64,000 nt of DNA from Candidatus Tidjanibacter gallistercoris. GTDB lineage: Bacteria; Bacteroidota; Bacteroidia; Bacteroidales; Rikenellaceae. Both the position numbers and the translations under genes were made by a program. The first letter of the stretch is position 1; every line of letters starts with the position of its first letter. The DNA lies in NCBI GenBank assembly GCA_019114205.1, contig DXFY01000014.1:30606-94605 (forward strand), read 5' to 3'. The notes beneath the pieces are model-generated. The model was not told where the DNA came from. It was given only the letters and a program-made list of their open reading frames with translations, and did no database searches. This document shows, in pieces, positions 47,353 to 56,423 of the stretch.

Positions 47353-47547
47353 ATGTGGAAGTGCGCAGCGGGCTTTTTGGCAGCGTTTGCCGTGCAGGTG
47401 CGGGAGGTGCTGCCGGTAGGACCGGGCATACGGGATAAAATTTATGGGAGGCGTGCAACGCGGACAGCGTGCGAAACGTCAGAAGGAAAAACCGTCGGCG
47501 AAAGTTCCGGCGGATGTTTGTCGAACCTTGAAAACGTTTTGCCATGA
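47353..47547 (+). CDS. Possible small protein between the two suf-operon paralogues
   Basis: A 64-codon ORF starting MWKCAAGFLAAFAVQ, with a hydrophobic N-terminus and no known family. Evidence for translation: a perfect Shine-Dalgarno AAGGAGGT (47338-47345) seven bases before the ATG, and a stop that overlaps the next start codon as ATGA. Against it: composition after residue 25 is unremarkable and this phylum does not rely strongly on Shine-Dalgarno pairing. It may instead be chance sequence in a 219-base gap, or a truncated third signal-peptide-like unit. Confidence 0.35.
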   Translation: MWKCAAGFLAAFAVQVREVLPVGPGIRDKIYGRRATRTACETSEGKTVGESSGGCLSNLENVLP

Positions 47548-48173
47548 AAAAGTGTTTGTTCGTTACCCTCCTCCTCGCAGGTATGGCAGCCGGTATGCTG
47601 CACGCTGCACCGCCCGTGCTGCGGTCGGAGCATGCAGAAAAGGAAATGGGCCGCAATGCGGTCTCCGTGTCCGGCGGTTTTGCGATGGGATTCGGAGATT
47701 CGTACATGTTCGGGCCGTTCGGGTATGCGGAATATGCCCGCAACGTGAAGGGAAAATTCTGGGCCGGAGGCCGGCTGAACATGCAGGTCAATTGGATGGG
47801 GGTCACATGTCAGCCTTCGGACATGCTCGACGGCTACCTGCTGACGACGGCCTACGGGATTGCATACTGGGAACTGCCGGTAGTGCGGGAGCGGCTGGCG
47901 TTCCGTGCCGGAGGAGGCATCGGGGTGGGGATACACACCGGTACTCAGATACGGGGAAGTACGGTGTTGGCACCTTACCTTCTGGTGCGGATGGAATGGG
48001 CGCTCTATTTTACGAGAAACTTCGGGATGACTTTTGCTCCGATACCCGTTTACCCGGTAGGCACGTCGCAGCTGGAGTGGACGCCTTGGGCGCCCGTTAC
48101 GAAGAACGGCGGACGGGGAGGCATCGTAAAGATAAATATGGCTTTCCACATCGGGTTCTTCGGGCGGTTCTGA
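47544..48173 (+). CDS. Secreted barrel-like protein, suf-operon paralogue 2
   Basis: A 209-aa paralogue of the preceding barrel-like protein, with signal MKKCLFVTLLLAGMAAGMLHA and the same ending IGFFGRF. Shared landmarks are NVKGKFWAGGRLN, TAYGIAYWELPV, GIGVGIHTG, APYLLVRMEW, TRNFGMTF and WTPWAP. Differences are spread over the chain, with a few-residue length change near the loop between strands, so the copies are old enough to have diverged. The 3' end and 22 bases around the stop are identical to copy 1. It lies 51 bases before sufC. Function unknown; an outer membrane location is inferred from the signal and C-terminal Phe. Confidence 0.82.
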   Translation: MKKCLFVTLLLAGMAAGMLHAAPPVLRSEHAEKEMGRNAVSVSGGFAMGFGDSYMFGPFGYAEYARNVKGKFWAGGRLNMQVNWMGVTCQPSDMLDGYLLTTAYGIAYWELPVVRERLAFRAGGGIGVGIHTGTQIRGSTVLAPYLLVRMEWALYFTRNFGMTFAPIPVYPVGTSQLEWTPWAPVTKNGGRGGIVKINMAFHIGFFGRF

Positions 48174-48180
48174 GGACGGC
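48159..48180 (+). repeat. 22-bp direct repeat, copy 2
   Basis: Identical to 47310-47331, spanning the stop codon of paralogue 2. Confidence 0.85.
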
Positions 48181-48224
48181 CCGAAGAAACGGGGAACAGG
48201 AGAAGGATAACATATAGTTCTGGG

Positions 48225-48983
48225 ATGAAAAACATACTTACGGTAAAGGGACTGCATGCCTCGATAGACGGCAAGGAGATATTGCGCGGCATCGACTTCA
48301 CGGTCAATGCGGGCGAGGTGCATGCCATCATGGGCCCGAACGGTTCGGGCAAGAGTACGTTCGCCTCGGTGCTCGCGGGCAGTCCGCGCTTCGAGGTGAC
48401 GGCCGGCGAAGCGGTCTACGACGGGAAAGACCTGTTCGGAATGAACATCGAGGAGCGTGCCCGTGCGGGTATCTTCCTCGGATTCCAGTATCCGGTGGAG
48501 ATACCGGGGGTGAGCATGGCCAACTTCATGAAAATCGCCGTGGCGCGCCGCCGCGAGTACCTCGGACTTCCCGCACTCTCTTCGGGCGAATTTCTGAAGA
48601 TGATGCGCGAGAAGGGGAAGGTCGTGGAGCTCGACAGCAAGCTCACGGGCCGTGCCGTGAACGAGGGCTTTTCGGGCGGCGAGAAGAAGAAGAACGAAAT
48701 CTTCCAGATGGCCATGCTGGAGCCGGAACTCGCCATACTGGACGAGACGGACAGCGGGCTCGACATCGACGCGCTGCGCATCGTGGCGCAGGGGGTGAAC
48801 AAGCTGCGCACGAAGGAGAACGCCACCGTCGTGATAACCCATTACCAGCGGCTGCTCGATTACATCGTTCCCGACTTCGTGCACGTGCTCTACAAAGGGC
48901 AGATTATCCTGTCGGGCGACAAGGAGCTCGCCCTGAAGCTGGAGCGCGAGGGGTACGACTGGCTGATAAACCGATATAAATGA
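48225..48983 (+). CDS. sufC: Fe-S cluster assembly ATPase SufC
   Basis: ABC-type ATPase that drives conformational change of the SufBCD scaffold; it is cytosolic, not a transporter. The 252-aa protein has Walker A GPNGSGKSTFAS, the SufC-specific Q-loop area FLGFQYPVEIPG, the signature FSGGEKKKNEIFQM, Walker B LAILDETDSGLD and the switch His in VITHYQRLL. Full length. Its stop overlaps the sufD start by four bases (ATGA), so sufC and sufD are translated together. It is separated from sufB by two unrelated genes. Confidence 0.97.
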   Translation: MKNILTVKGLHASIDGKEILRGIDFTVNAGEVHAIMGPNGSGKSTFASVLAGSPRFEVTAGEAVYDGKDLFGMNIEERARAGIFLGFQYPVEIPGVSMANFMKIAVARRREYLGLPALSSGEFLKMMREKGKVVELDSKLTGRAVNEGFSGGEKKKNEIFQMAMLEPELAILDETDSGLDIDALRIVAQGVNKLRTKENATVVITHYQRLLDYIVPDFVHVLYKGQIILSGDKELALKLEREGYDWLINRYK

Positions 48984-49999
48984 GCGACGCCATGAAGGAG
49001 ACATCCGATTTGACGGGCATCTGCACGGGCGGTGTCCTCGAAGTGCGGGACGGACAGTACGTGCTGCCCGTTCCATCCGGGCATTCCGGCATCGAAGCAT
49101 TGGCGCTGGATGCGGCCCGGACGCGGTATCCCGATACGGTCGCACGTTTCGGAACGTTGCCGCAGCAGGCCGCGGGGCTGCTGGTGCGGATACCCGACGG
49201 GATGCAGGTGTCCGAACCGCTGTGCCTCTCCTTTACCGGAACGGGCGGTTGTACCGTGGCCGTACATGCGGGCAGGGGGGCAACGGTCGAGCTGTTGTTT
49301 CTGCTCGCGGACGGCGCTGCACTGAGGCGGCACATCGTTGCGGAGAACGGCTCCTCGCTCCGGATACGGGAGGTCGCCGCAGGCGGTGCGGACGGCATGC
49401 TCTCCGTCGCCAGCACGATGCAGGTGGGCGAAGGAGCCCGTGTCGATACCGTGACCGTGGAGCTCGGCGGAGGCCGGGCGGAACTGCATTATGCGACCGT
49501 GCTCGAAGGTGCGTCGGCCGAAGCGCTGTATGCCGGCCTTTTCATGGCTGCCGACGGCGAGCGCAAGGAGGTGGACGTGCGCGTGGAGCACCTTGTGCCC
49601 GACTGTCGCAGCGACGTGCTGATGAAAGGCGTGGCTTCCGGGACGGGATTCGGCTCGTTCGGCGGGATGGTTTATGTGGCACAGGATGCGCAGCGTACGG
49701 TCGCCTACCAGCAGAGCCGCAATTTAGTGCTGGGAGGCCGGGCGCGTATCGTCACCGCGCCTCAGTTGGAAATCTATGCCGACGACGTGCGGTGCAGCCA
49801 CGGGGCGACGGTCGGCCAGATGGACGACGAGGCGGTGTATTACATGCGTCAGCGCGGGCTCAGCGAGGCCGAGGCCCGCGGCCTGCAACTGACCGGTTTC
49901 GTGAACGAAGTCGTGTCGCGGCTCGGCGACGGGCCGTTGGCGGAGGAGGTGCTGCGCAGGGCCGGACAAAAGATTGCCGCGCTCCAGCAGTCGGCATAG
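48980..49999 (+). CDS. sufD: Fe-S cluster assembly protein SufD
   Basis: Partner scaffold subunit of SufBCD, 339 aa, shorter than the roughly 420-aa E. coli protein mainly in the N-terminal helical part. The beta-helix core is seen as repeated V-x-V strands from residue 80 on. The conserved C-terminus has AYQQSRNLVLGGRARIVTAPQLEIYADDV in nearby form, CSHGATVGQMDDEAVYYMRQRG and a final helix. The catalytically relevant His in CSHGATVG is present. It overlaps sufC by four bases and is followed by sufS after about 200 bases. Confidence 0.93.
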   Translation: MSDAMKETSDLTGICTGGVLEVRDGQYVLPVPSGHSGIEALALDAARTRYPDTVARFGTLPQQAAGLLVRIPDGMQVSEPLCLSFTGTGGCTVAVHAGRGATVELLFLLADGAALRRHIVAENGSSLRIREVAAGGADGMLSVASTMQVGEGARVDTVTVELGGGRAELHYATVLEGASAEALYAGLFMAADGERKEVDVRVEHLVPDCRSDVLMKGVASGTGFGSFGGMVYVAQDAQRTVAYQQSRNLVLGGRARIVTAPQLEIYADDVRCSHGATVGQMDDEAVYYMRQRGLSEAEARGLQLTGFVNEVVSRLGDGPLAEEVLRRAGQKIAALQQSA

Positions 50000-50198
50000 G
50001 CAGGTAGGGCGCAGGAACTGTTCGGACAGCTCGTGCGGTGGTCTGCGGAGTGTCGGGTGCCCGACACGCTGTGGGCCGGAACCGGATGCGTGGGGCGGGC
50101 GGGGTTACCCTTTGGGCTGCTGCCCGGCAGACGGAGCAGGCAGCGCACAATGTATGCGGACGGGGCGGAACCCGGCCGCCGGAGAAAAGGATACGGAA

Positions 50199-51416
50199 AT
50201 GTTTGACGTAAATGAAATAAGGAAGGATTTCCCGATACTGTCGCGGAAGGTTTACGGGAAGCCGCTGGTATATCTCGACAGCGCGGCCACGAGCCAGAAG
50301 CCGCGGCGTGTCATCGACTGCGAACGCAGGATGTACGAGGAGCTGAACGGCAACGTGCACAGGGGCGTGCATTACCTTGCGGAGCAGGCGACCGAACGCT
50401 ACGAAGAGGCCCGCGAGCGTATCCGGGACTTCATCGGGGCCGCCTCGCGCGAGGAAATCGTCTTTACGTCCGGGGCGACGGCTGCCGTGAACGCCGTGGC
50501 GTACAGCTACGGCGAACTCGCTTTCGGGGAGGGCGACAACATCGTGGTCTCCGAAATGGAACACCACTCCAACATCGTTCCGTGGCAGCTGGCATGTGCC
50601 CGCCGGGGTGTGGAACTGCGCGTGCTGCCTTTCGACGATGCGGGAGAACTGCTGGTCGGACGGTTGCCGGAGCTTGTGGACGACCGCACGAGGCTGGTGG
50701 CCGTCACGCAGGCTTCCAACGTGCTGGGTACCATGCCGCGGCTCGATGCGGTGGTACGCGCGGCGCATGCCGTCGGAGCCGTCGTGCTGGTGGACGGCTG
50801 CCAGGGCATCGTCCACGGCGGCGTGGACGTGGGGGCGCTCGGCTGCGACTTCTATGTCTTTTCGGGCCACAAGCTCTATGCGCCGAACGGCATCGGCGTG
50901 CTGTACGGCCGGCGCGAGCTGCTGGAGCGGATGCCGCCGTTTCTGGGGGGCGGCGATATGGTGAAGAAGGTACGCTTCACGGGAACCACGTTCGCCGACC
51001 TGCCGTTGAAGTTCGAGGCGGGGACGGCGAATTATGTCGGGGCGATTTGCCTCGGCGAGGCCGTCGAATATATAAAGGGCATCGGTACGGACGGCATCGC
51101 CGCGTACGAACGCGACCTTGCGGCGTATGCCGCCGAAAGGCTCGGTACCGTCGAAGGACTGCGCATCTACGGAACGACTCCGGACAAGTGCAGCATCCTG
51201 TCGTTCAACGTGGAAGGAGTGCATGCCTACGACATGGGCATGATACTCGACAAGCTCGGCATCGCCGTGCGTACCGGAGCGCACTGCGCCGATCCGGTCA
51301 TGGACCATTACGGGGTGACGGGCATGGTACGTGCCTCGTTCGCCTTTTACAATACGGTGCAGGAGGCCGACGCGCTTGCTGCCGGTATCGAAAGGGCCGT
51401 GCGCATGCTGCGGTAG
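50199..51416 (+). CDS. sufS: Cysteine desulfurase SufS
   Basis: PLP-dependent enzyme that takes sulfur from cysteine and supplies it as persulfide to SufBCD. The start is the ATG giving MFDVNEIRKDFPILSR; 75 upstream codons are open but unlike the family. The 405-aa product has the PLP-binding Lys in FSGHKLYAPNGIG (about residue 224), the SAATSQKP motif near residue 27, and the catalytic Cys in RTGAHCADPVMDHYG (about residue 362). It is a group II desulfurase, which usually needs SufE or SufU; neither is encoded here. Last suf gene of the operon. Confidence 0.96.
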   Translation: MFDVNEIRKDFPILSRKVYGKPLVYLDSAATSQKPRRVIDCERRMYEELNGNVHRGVHYLAEQATERYEEARERIRDFIGAASREEIVFTSGATAAVNAVAYSYGELAFGEGDNIVVSEMEHHSNIVPWQLACARRGVELRVLPFDDAGELLVGRLPELVDDRTRLVAVTQASNVLGTMPRLDAVVRAAHAVGAVVLVDGCQGIVHGGVDVGALGCDFYVFSGHKLYAPNGIGVLYGRRELLERMPPFLGGGDMVKKVRFTGTTFADLPLKFEAGTANYVGAICLGEAVEYIKGIGTDGIAAYERDLAAYAAERLGTVEGLRIYGTTPDKCSILSFNVEGVHAYDMGMILDKLGIAVRTGAHCADPVMDHYGVTGMVRASFAFYNTVQEADALAAGIERAVRMLR

Positions 51417-51471
51417 CGGCGGCCGAATGACGTTTGCGGCCGGGGCCGCGGTAAAATACCTGTTTTCGATT

Positions 51472-52152
51472 ATGCCGTTGATTGTGCTCGAAGGGCTCGA
51501 CGGAGCCGGAAAGTCCACCCAGACGGAGCTGCTGAGGAAGTTGCTCGCAGACCGCGGCGCAGTGTGCGAATACGTGCACTTTCCGCGGTTCGATGCTCCC
51601 GTGTACGGGGAGCTCATCGCTCGGTTCCTGCGCGGGGAGCTGGGTGCCATCGATGCCGTAGACCCCTATATCGTCGCACTGCTTTTCGCGGGCGACAGGG
51701 CCGGGGCTGCCGATACGATTCGCGGCTGGCTCGCCGCGGGCAGGTACGTGCTGCTCGACCGGTACGTGTATTCCAACATTGCCTACCAATGCGCGAAACT
51801 GGAGGACGGTGCGCAGCGGGAACGGCTGAAGCGGTGGATACTCGACCTCGAATACGTGTATCACGGCATTCCGCGGCCGGATGTTTCGGTATTTCTCGAC
51901 GTGCCGTTCCGGTTTACCGAGCGCAGCCTTACCGCGCACCGCAGCGGCAGCGACCGCGCATACCTCGCCGGCGGGAACGATATCCATGAGGCATCGCTCG
52001 TTTTCCAGCGGCGCGTGCGGGAGATGTATCTCGACGCGGCGGCCGGGGACGATTCGTTCGCGGTGGTGGACTGTGCCGACGAGCGGGGCGGGATGTGCCC
52101 GCCGGAGCGTGTGTTCGAGCGGATAAGGGAAAAGATAAAAGACGTTTTGTAG
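51472..52152 (+). CDS. tmk: Thymidylate kinase
   Basis: Phosphorylates dTMP to dTDP for DNA synthesis. From the ATG at 51472 the product is 226 aa and begins MPLIVLEGLDGAGKST, the P-loop. The DRY motif is LLDRYVYSNIAYQ and the lid carries RSGSDRAYL, with Arg residues typical of this type. It is slightly longer than E. coli Tmk, as in other Bacteroidales. The gene starts 55 bases after sufS and ends one base before the next gene, so it is probably read through from the suf operon. Confidence 0.95.
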   Translation: MPLIVLEGLDGAGKSTQTELLRKLLADRGAVCEYVHFPRFDAPVYGELIARFLRGELGAIDAVDPYIVALLFAGDRAGAADTIRGWLAAGRYVLLDRYVYSNIAYQCAKLEDGAQRERLKRWILDLEYVYHGIPRPDVSVFLDVPFRFTERSLTAHRSGSDRAYLAGGNDIHEASLVFQRRVREMYLDAAAGDDSFAVVDCADERGGMCPPERVFERIREKIKDVL

Positions 52153-52153
52153 C

Positions 52154-53272
52154 ATGGCGGCAGAACGGAACAGGGGATTCGCAGCGGTGGCCGGCGTGTG
52201 CCGTATCCTTCTCGGTGCGGTGTTCGTCTTTTCGGGTCTGGCGAAAAGCGTGGACCCGTGGGGGACGGCCCTCAAAATCGAGGAGTATTTCGCCGCGTTC
52301 GGCGTCGGTGGGCTGGCACCGACCGCCCCGGTGCTCGCCGTGGGGCAGTGTGCGTTGGAACTCGTCCTGGGATTGATGCTCCTCTTCGGTACGGCGAGGC
52401 GGCTGGCAAGCTGCATCGCCCTGTTGCTTATGGGATGCTTTACGCTGCTGACGCTCGTCATTGCCGTCTGGAATCCGGTGGATGACTGCGGTTGCTTCGG
52501 GGATGCGCTCCGGCTGAGCAACTGGATGACCTTCGCCAAGAATGCCGTGCTGCTGCCCGTTGCGGCGGTGGTATGGCGCGATGCGAAGGCGCGGGGCGGT
52601 TTCGCCTTCACCCGCGGGGATACGGTATGGAGTGCGGCGTTTCTGCTGCTCGCGCTCGCGCTGAACCTTTATTCGTGGTTCTGTCTGCCTCCGGTGGATA
52701 CTTCGGCCTACCGGGTGGGAACCGACCTGCGGCGGGACGTGCTTTGTACGAGCTGCATGAACCGGTCGGTGGTACTCGTTTACGAAGACGTGCATACGGG
52801 CGAGCTGCGTGAATTCTCCCTTTCGGACACGACCTGGTACGATACCGCGCGCTGGCGTTACGTCGATACGCGCACGGGCTACGACGACCTGCCCGAAGAG
52901 GCGCAGGAGTACGACTTCGCACTTTGGCGCGATGGCCGGGACGTGGCCGACGAGGTGGTCTTCGCGCAGGGGGCGACCTGCCTGGTGCTCGTGCGCGATG
53001 CCGGGGAACTGTCGGCGCGGTGCCGGCGCAGTATTGCGGAACTCGCCGCGGCAGCGGATGCGACAGGCGTGCGGGTGGTCTATGTGGTGGGAACGGACGG
53101 GGGCGATGTGCCCGAACCGTTCGTCGTCGGCGGGCGGAGCGTTCCCGCGTACGGTATGGACCGGCGGCTGATGGCGCGTTTGCTGCGTGCCGATGCGGGA
53201 GCCCTGCGGATAGAGGACGGGGTGATAACCGCGAAGCGGCCGTGCCGCACGATGGCGGAAATAGCGGAATGA
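52154..53272 (+). CDS. DoxX/MauE-like membrane protein with periplasmic domain
   Basis: A 372-aa protein of a Bacteroidales-type DoxX/MauE family. Residues about 10-150 contain four membrane helices, with FVFSGLAKSVDPWG and the MauE-like loop DDCGCFGDAL holding a CxC pair. A further helix lies around 165-180. The rest, about 185-372, is a soluble domain with LCTSCMNRSVV (a CxxC pair) near its start, reminiscent of a thiol-redox region. MauE proteins help disulfide formation; a redox role here is inference. It begins one base after tmk and precedes the TPR gene by 45 bases. Confidence 0.8.
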   Translation: MAAERNRGFAAVAGVCRILLGAVFVFSGLAKSVDPWGTALKIEEYFAAFGVGGLAPTAPVLAVGQCALELVLGLMLLFGTARRLASCIALLLMGCFTLLTLVIAVWNPVDDCGCFGDALRLSNWMTFAKNAVLLPVAAVVWRDAKARGGFAFTRGDTVWSAAFLLLALALNLYSWFCLPPVDTSAYRVGTDLRRDVLCTSCMNRSVVLVYEDVHTGELREFSLSDTTWYDTARWRYVDTRTGYDDLPEEAQEYDFALWRDGRDVADEVVFAQGATCLVLVRDAGELSARCRRSIAELAAAADATGVRVVYVVGTDGGDVPEPFVVGGRSVPAYGMDRRLMARLLRADAGALRIEDGVITAKRPCRTMAEIAE

Positions 53273-53317
53273 GAAACGCCCCCAGGGGGCTGGAACAACG
53301 ATAAATAGGAACGTTTT

Positions 53318-56293
53318 ATGGGACGCAGGATTGGGTTGGTGCTGGCGATGGGATGTCTGTTCCCGTCGGTTGCCTCCGCGCAGGGAGACGGTGCGGAACG
53401 GCACTTCGGGCGCGGCGAGGGGCTTTACCGCATGGAGCGGTACGCCGAAGCCTTCAGGGAGTTCGAAAGGGCCGGCCGGCATGCGGTGCGTGCGGACGGC
53501 GCAGTGGAAGAGGAGCTGCGTTATTTCCTCGCCATGAGTGCGGCGCAGGCCGGGATGGCGGATGCGGAAGGGCTGCTGGAGGAGTATGCGGCGCACTACC
53601 CGCAGGGCCCCGGTATCGGTCAGGTGCTGTTCGAGCTCGGCAACATCGCCTTCGGGCGCGGGGACTATGCCGCTGCAGCCCGGTTCTATGCCCGGACGGA
53701 TGCCGACCGGCTGCCTGCGGACGATGCCGACGAGTATTTTTTCAAATACGGGTATTCCTGTTTCGAGGAGGACCGCTTCGAAGAGGCTGTCCGGTATATG
53801 GCGCGCATCGCCTTCACGAGCGATTACTACCCTCACGCCCAGTACGTGATGGGGTATTCCGAATACATGAAGGGAAACTATCCGGCCGCCAAGCGCTATT
53901 TTACCGTCATCGCGGACGATGCGGCCTATGCGGGCGTGCTGCCTTTCTATATTCTGCAAATCGAGTTCAACGACGGCAATTACCATTATGTCCGCGAGAA
54001 CGGCGGGGCCGTGCTGCGCATGGCGACGGGCGACCGGCTGACGGAACTGAACCGTATCGTCGGCGAGAGCTGGTTCCATACGGGCGGGTGGCGCGAGGCT
54101 TCGCAGTACCTCGAACGTTACCGGGAGCTGGGCGGCGCGATGGACCGCGAGGTCTGGTACATGCTGGGATTCGCGGCCTATATGGTCGGCGACTATGAGG
54201 CGGCCGAGCAGCACCTCGCCCGCGTGGCGGGACCGGACGACAAGCTTTCGCAGAATGCGAGCTATCACCTGGCCGACTGTTATCTGCGCATGGGGCGCAA
54301 ACAGCAGGCCATGCAGTCGTTCGCGATGGCCTCGTCGGAGGGGTACGACGATGCAATCAGCGAAGATGCGCTCTTCAACTACGGGAAGTTGCAGTACGAG
54401 CTCGGCGGCGGGTATTTCAACGAAGCCATCAACGTACTGAACCGCTACATCGCCCGCTACCCCAATTCGGGGCGCGTGCCGCAGGTGAAGGAGTACCTCG
54501 CTGCGGCCTACTACAATTCGCGGAATTACGATGCCGCATACCGGGCCATCATGCAGGTGCCCTTTCCGGACAACGACCTGAAGGCCGCATTGCAGAAAAT
54601 CACCTATTTCCGGGCGCTGGAATGTTACAACGAAGGGGATTACGGTGCCGCCGACCGCCTGCTGGAACAGTCGCTCGCCAACCGGTTCAATGCCAAATAC
54701 ACCGCTCTGGCAGGCTATTGGCAGGGCGAGATACGCTACCGGCAGGGGGACATGCCGGGAGCCGTCGAACGTTTCGCGGCCTATGTGAGGCTTTCCCCGA
54801 AGAGCGAGCCGGAGAATCTCGCGGCGCGTTACAACCTCGGTTATGCCTACTTCAACATGAAGGACTGGGACAACGCGAAGAAGTGGTTCGACGATTTCCT
54901 GCTCGATTACCGGCAGAAGGACAGCTATGCCGCCGACGCCTACAACCGCCGGGGTGACATCGAGTACAGCGGACGTTCGTTCTGGAGGGCCATCGAGTTT
55001 TACGACAAGGCCGCCGCGATGAACACCCCGGAACGGTATTATTCCGCTTTTCAGCGGGCCATGATGCTCGGCATGGTGCAGCGCCCCGAACGCAAGATAG
55101 AGAGCCTCATGGATATCGTGCGCAAGAACGAGGGGCCTTACATAGCCGATGCCATGTACGAACTCGGACGCGCGTACATGGGGCAGCAGCGTTATTCGGA
55201 GGCTACGGGCGTGCTGGAACGGTTCGTGAAAACCTATCCTTCATCGCCGCGTTATGCGTCGGCGCTCAACGAGCTCGGCCTCGCCTACCAGAATCTCGAT
55301 GACGACGCCAGGGCGATGTCCTATTATAAGCAGGTGATGCAGCGGGAGCGGCATTCGGATGCCGCACGCAGCGCCATGAACGGTATTCGCACGATATATG
55401 TCGAGCGCAACGATGTAGATGCCTATTTCGAATATGCCGAGAGCGTCGGTGTGGAAACCGACTTGGGTGCGGTACAGCGCGATTCGCTGGCTTTTGCGGC
55501 GGCGCAGAAGGTCTATCTTTCCGGCGACCGGGAACGTGCGGCCGAGGCGCTCGACCGGTATGTCGCGGGTTATCCGAAGGGGGCGCATGTGGCCGAGGCC
55601 CTCTATTTCGCCGGGGAGAATGCTGCTGCCGTGGGGAACCGGGAGCGTGCGGCCGGCTACTACCGGAAACTCGCCGCGATGCCGGGCAACGATTTCACGG
55701 TGCGCGGCCTCGAACGGCTCGCGGCCGTTGCGATGGATATGAAATCGTATGACGAGGCAGCGGACGCCTGGCTGCGGCTGAGCGGGCTGGCGACACTTCC
55801 CGTCCGGAAGGATGAAGCGCTGTCGGGTTATCTGGAGGCTGTCGTGGCGGCGGGGGACGACGAGCGGATACTCGCTGCGGCCGACGAGGTGACGGCACGC
55901 GCTTCGGGCCGGCAGACGAAACGGCAGGCGGCCTATGCGAAGGCTACGGCGCTGCGGCGTACGGGACGGAACGACGAAGCGCTGCCGCTTTACGAACGGC
56001 TCAGCGACGACGTTTCCACGGCGCAGGGGGCCGAGAGCGCGTACCGCGTCATCGCAGCAGCGCGTGCGCAGGGCGACAATGCGCGTGTCGAGCAGCTCGT
56101 ATATGCCTTTGCCGACAAGAATACGCCCTATGCGTACTGGCTCGGCAAATCGTTCCTCATCCTCGGCGACGTCTATGCCGAGGCGGGCGATGCGTTCCAG
56201 GCGCGGGCGACCTACCAGAGCGTGGTGGACGGCTATCCCGATGCGTCGGACGGCGTGGTGGACGAGGCGAAGGCGCGCATAGCGGCTTTGTAA
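53318..56293 (+). CDS. Large exported tetratricopeptide-repeat protein
   Basis: A 991-aa protein with a signal peptide (MGRRIGLVLAMGCLFPSVASA) and almost entirely made of TPR-like helical pairs. Repeats are clear at about residues 30-60, 105-135, 180-215, 305-340, 380-410, 450-500, 505-540 (ARYNLGYAYFNMKDWDNAKKWF) and 605-680. The Asn/Tyr/Ala-rich pattern at regular 34-36-residue spacing is typical. It probably acts as a periplasmic scaffold, like the BamD/YbgF class of TPR adaptors but much longer. A barrel-protein gene follows by 130 bases, and the pair is found together in other Bacteroidales, so the TPR protein may help assemble or serve that barrel; this is inference. Confidence 0.88.
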   Translation: MGRRIGLVLAMGCLFPSVASAQGDGAERHFGRGEGLYRMERYAEAFREFERAGRHAVRADGAVEEELRYFLAMSAAQAGMADAEGLLEEYAAHYPQGPGIGQVLFELGNIAFGRGDYAAAARFYARTDADRLPADDADEYFFKYGYSCFEEDRFEEAVRYMARIAFTSDYYPHAQYVMGYSEYMKGNYPAAKRYFTVIADDAAYAGVLPFYILQIEFNDGNYHYVRENGGAVLRMATGDRLTELNRIVGESWFHTGGWREASQYLERYRELGGAMDREVWYMLGFAAYMVGDYEAAEQHLARVAGPDDKLSQNASYHLADCYLRMGRKQQAMQSFAMASSEGYDDAISEDALFNYGKLQYELGGGYFNEAINVLNRYIARYPNSGRVPQVKEYLAAAYYNSRNYDAAYRAIMQVPFPDNDLKAALQKITYFRALECYNEGDYGAADRLLEQSLANRFNAKYTALAGYWQGEIRYRQGDMPGAVERFAAYVRLSPKSEPENLAARYNLGYAYFNMKDWDNAKKWFDDFLLDYRQKDSYAADAYNRRGDIEYSGRSFWRAIEFYDKAAAMNTPERYYSAFQRAMMLGMVQRPERKIESLMDIVRKNEGPYIADAMYELGRAYMGQQRYSEATGVLERFVKTYPSSPRYASALNELGLAYQNLDDDARAMSYYKQVMQRERHSDAARSAMNGIRTIYVERNDVDAYFEYAESVGVETDLGAVQRDSLAFAAAQKVYLSGDRERAAEALDRYVAGYPKGAHVAEALYFAGENAAAVGNRERAAGYYRKLAAMPGNDFTVRGLERLAAVAMDMKSYDEAADAWLRLSGLATLPVRKDEALSGYLEAVVAAGDDERILAAADEVTARASGRQTKRQAAYAKATALRRTGRNDEALPLYERLSDDVSTAQGAESAYRVIAAARAQGDNARVEQLVYAFADKNTPYAYWLGKSFLILGDVYAEAGDAFQARATYQSVVDGYPDASDGVVDEAKARIAAL

Positions 56294-56310
56294 CTTCGTT
56301 TGCACGTACA

Positions 56311-56334
56311 GGGCAGGGCAGGGCAGGGCAGGGC
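56311..56334 (+). repeat. GGGCA pentamer tandem repeat
   Basis: Four perfect GGGCA units plus a partial fifth, in the 130-base gap between the TPR gene and the barrel gene, 90 bases before the barrel start. Confidence 0.9.
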
Positions 56335-56423
56335 GGCGGGCTTTTCGGAACCGTCGGTGGTTGGGCGGCGCGTGCGGAAAATTGCGAATGGTTCGGATAC
56401 ATGAACGATAATCCCACAGGGAG

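Noticed and set aside
51929..54268. Open frame of 779 codons on the minus strand
   Set aside because: Antisense to tmk, the DoxX-like gene and the TPR gene, all of which have clear family motifs. No domain is seen in it.
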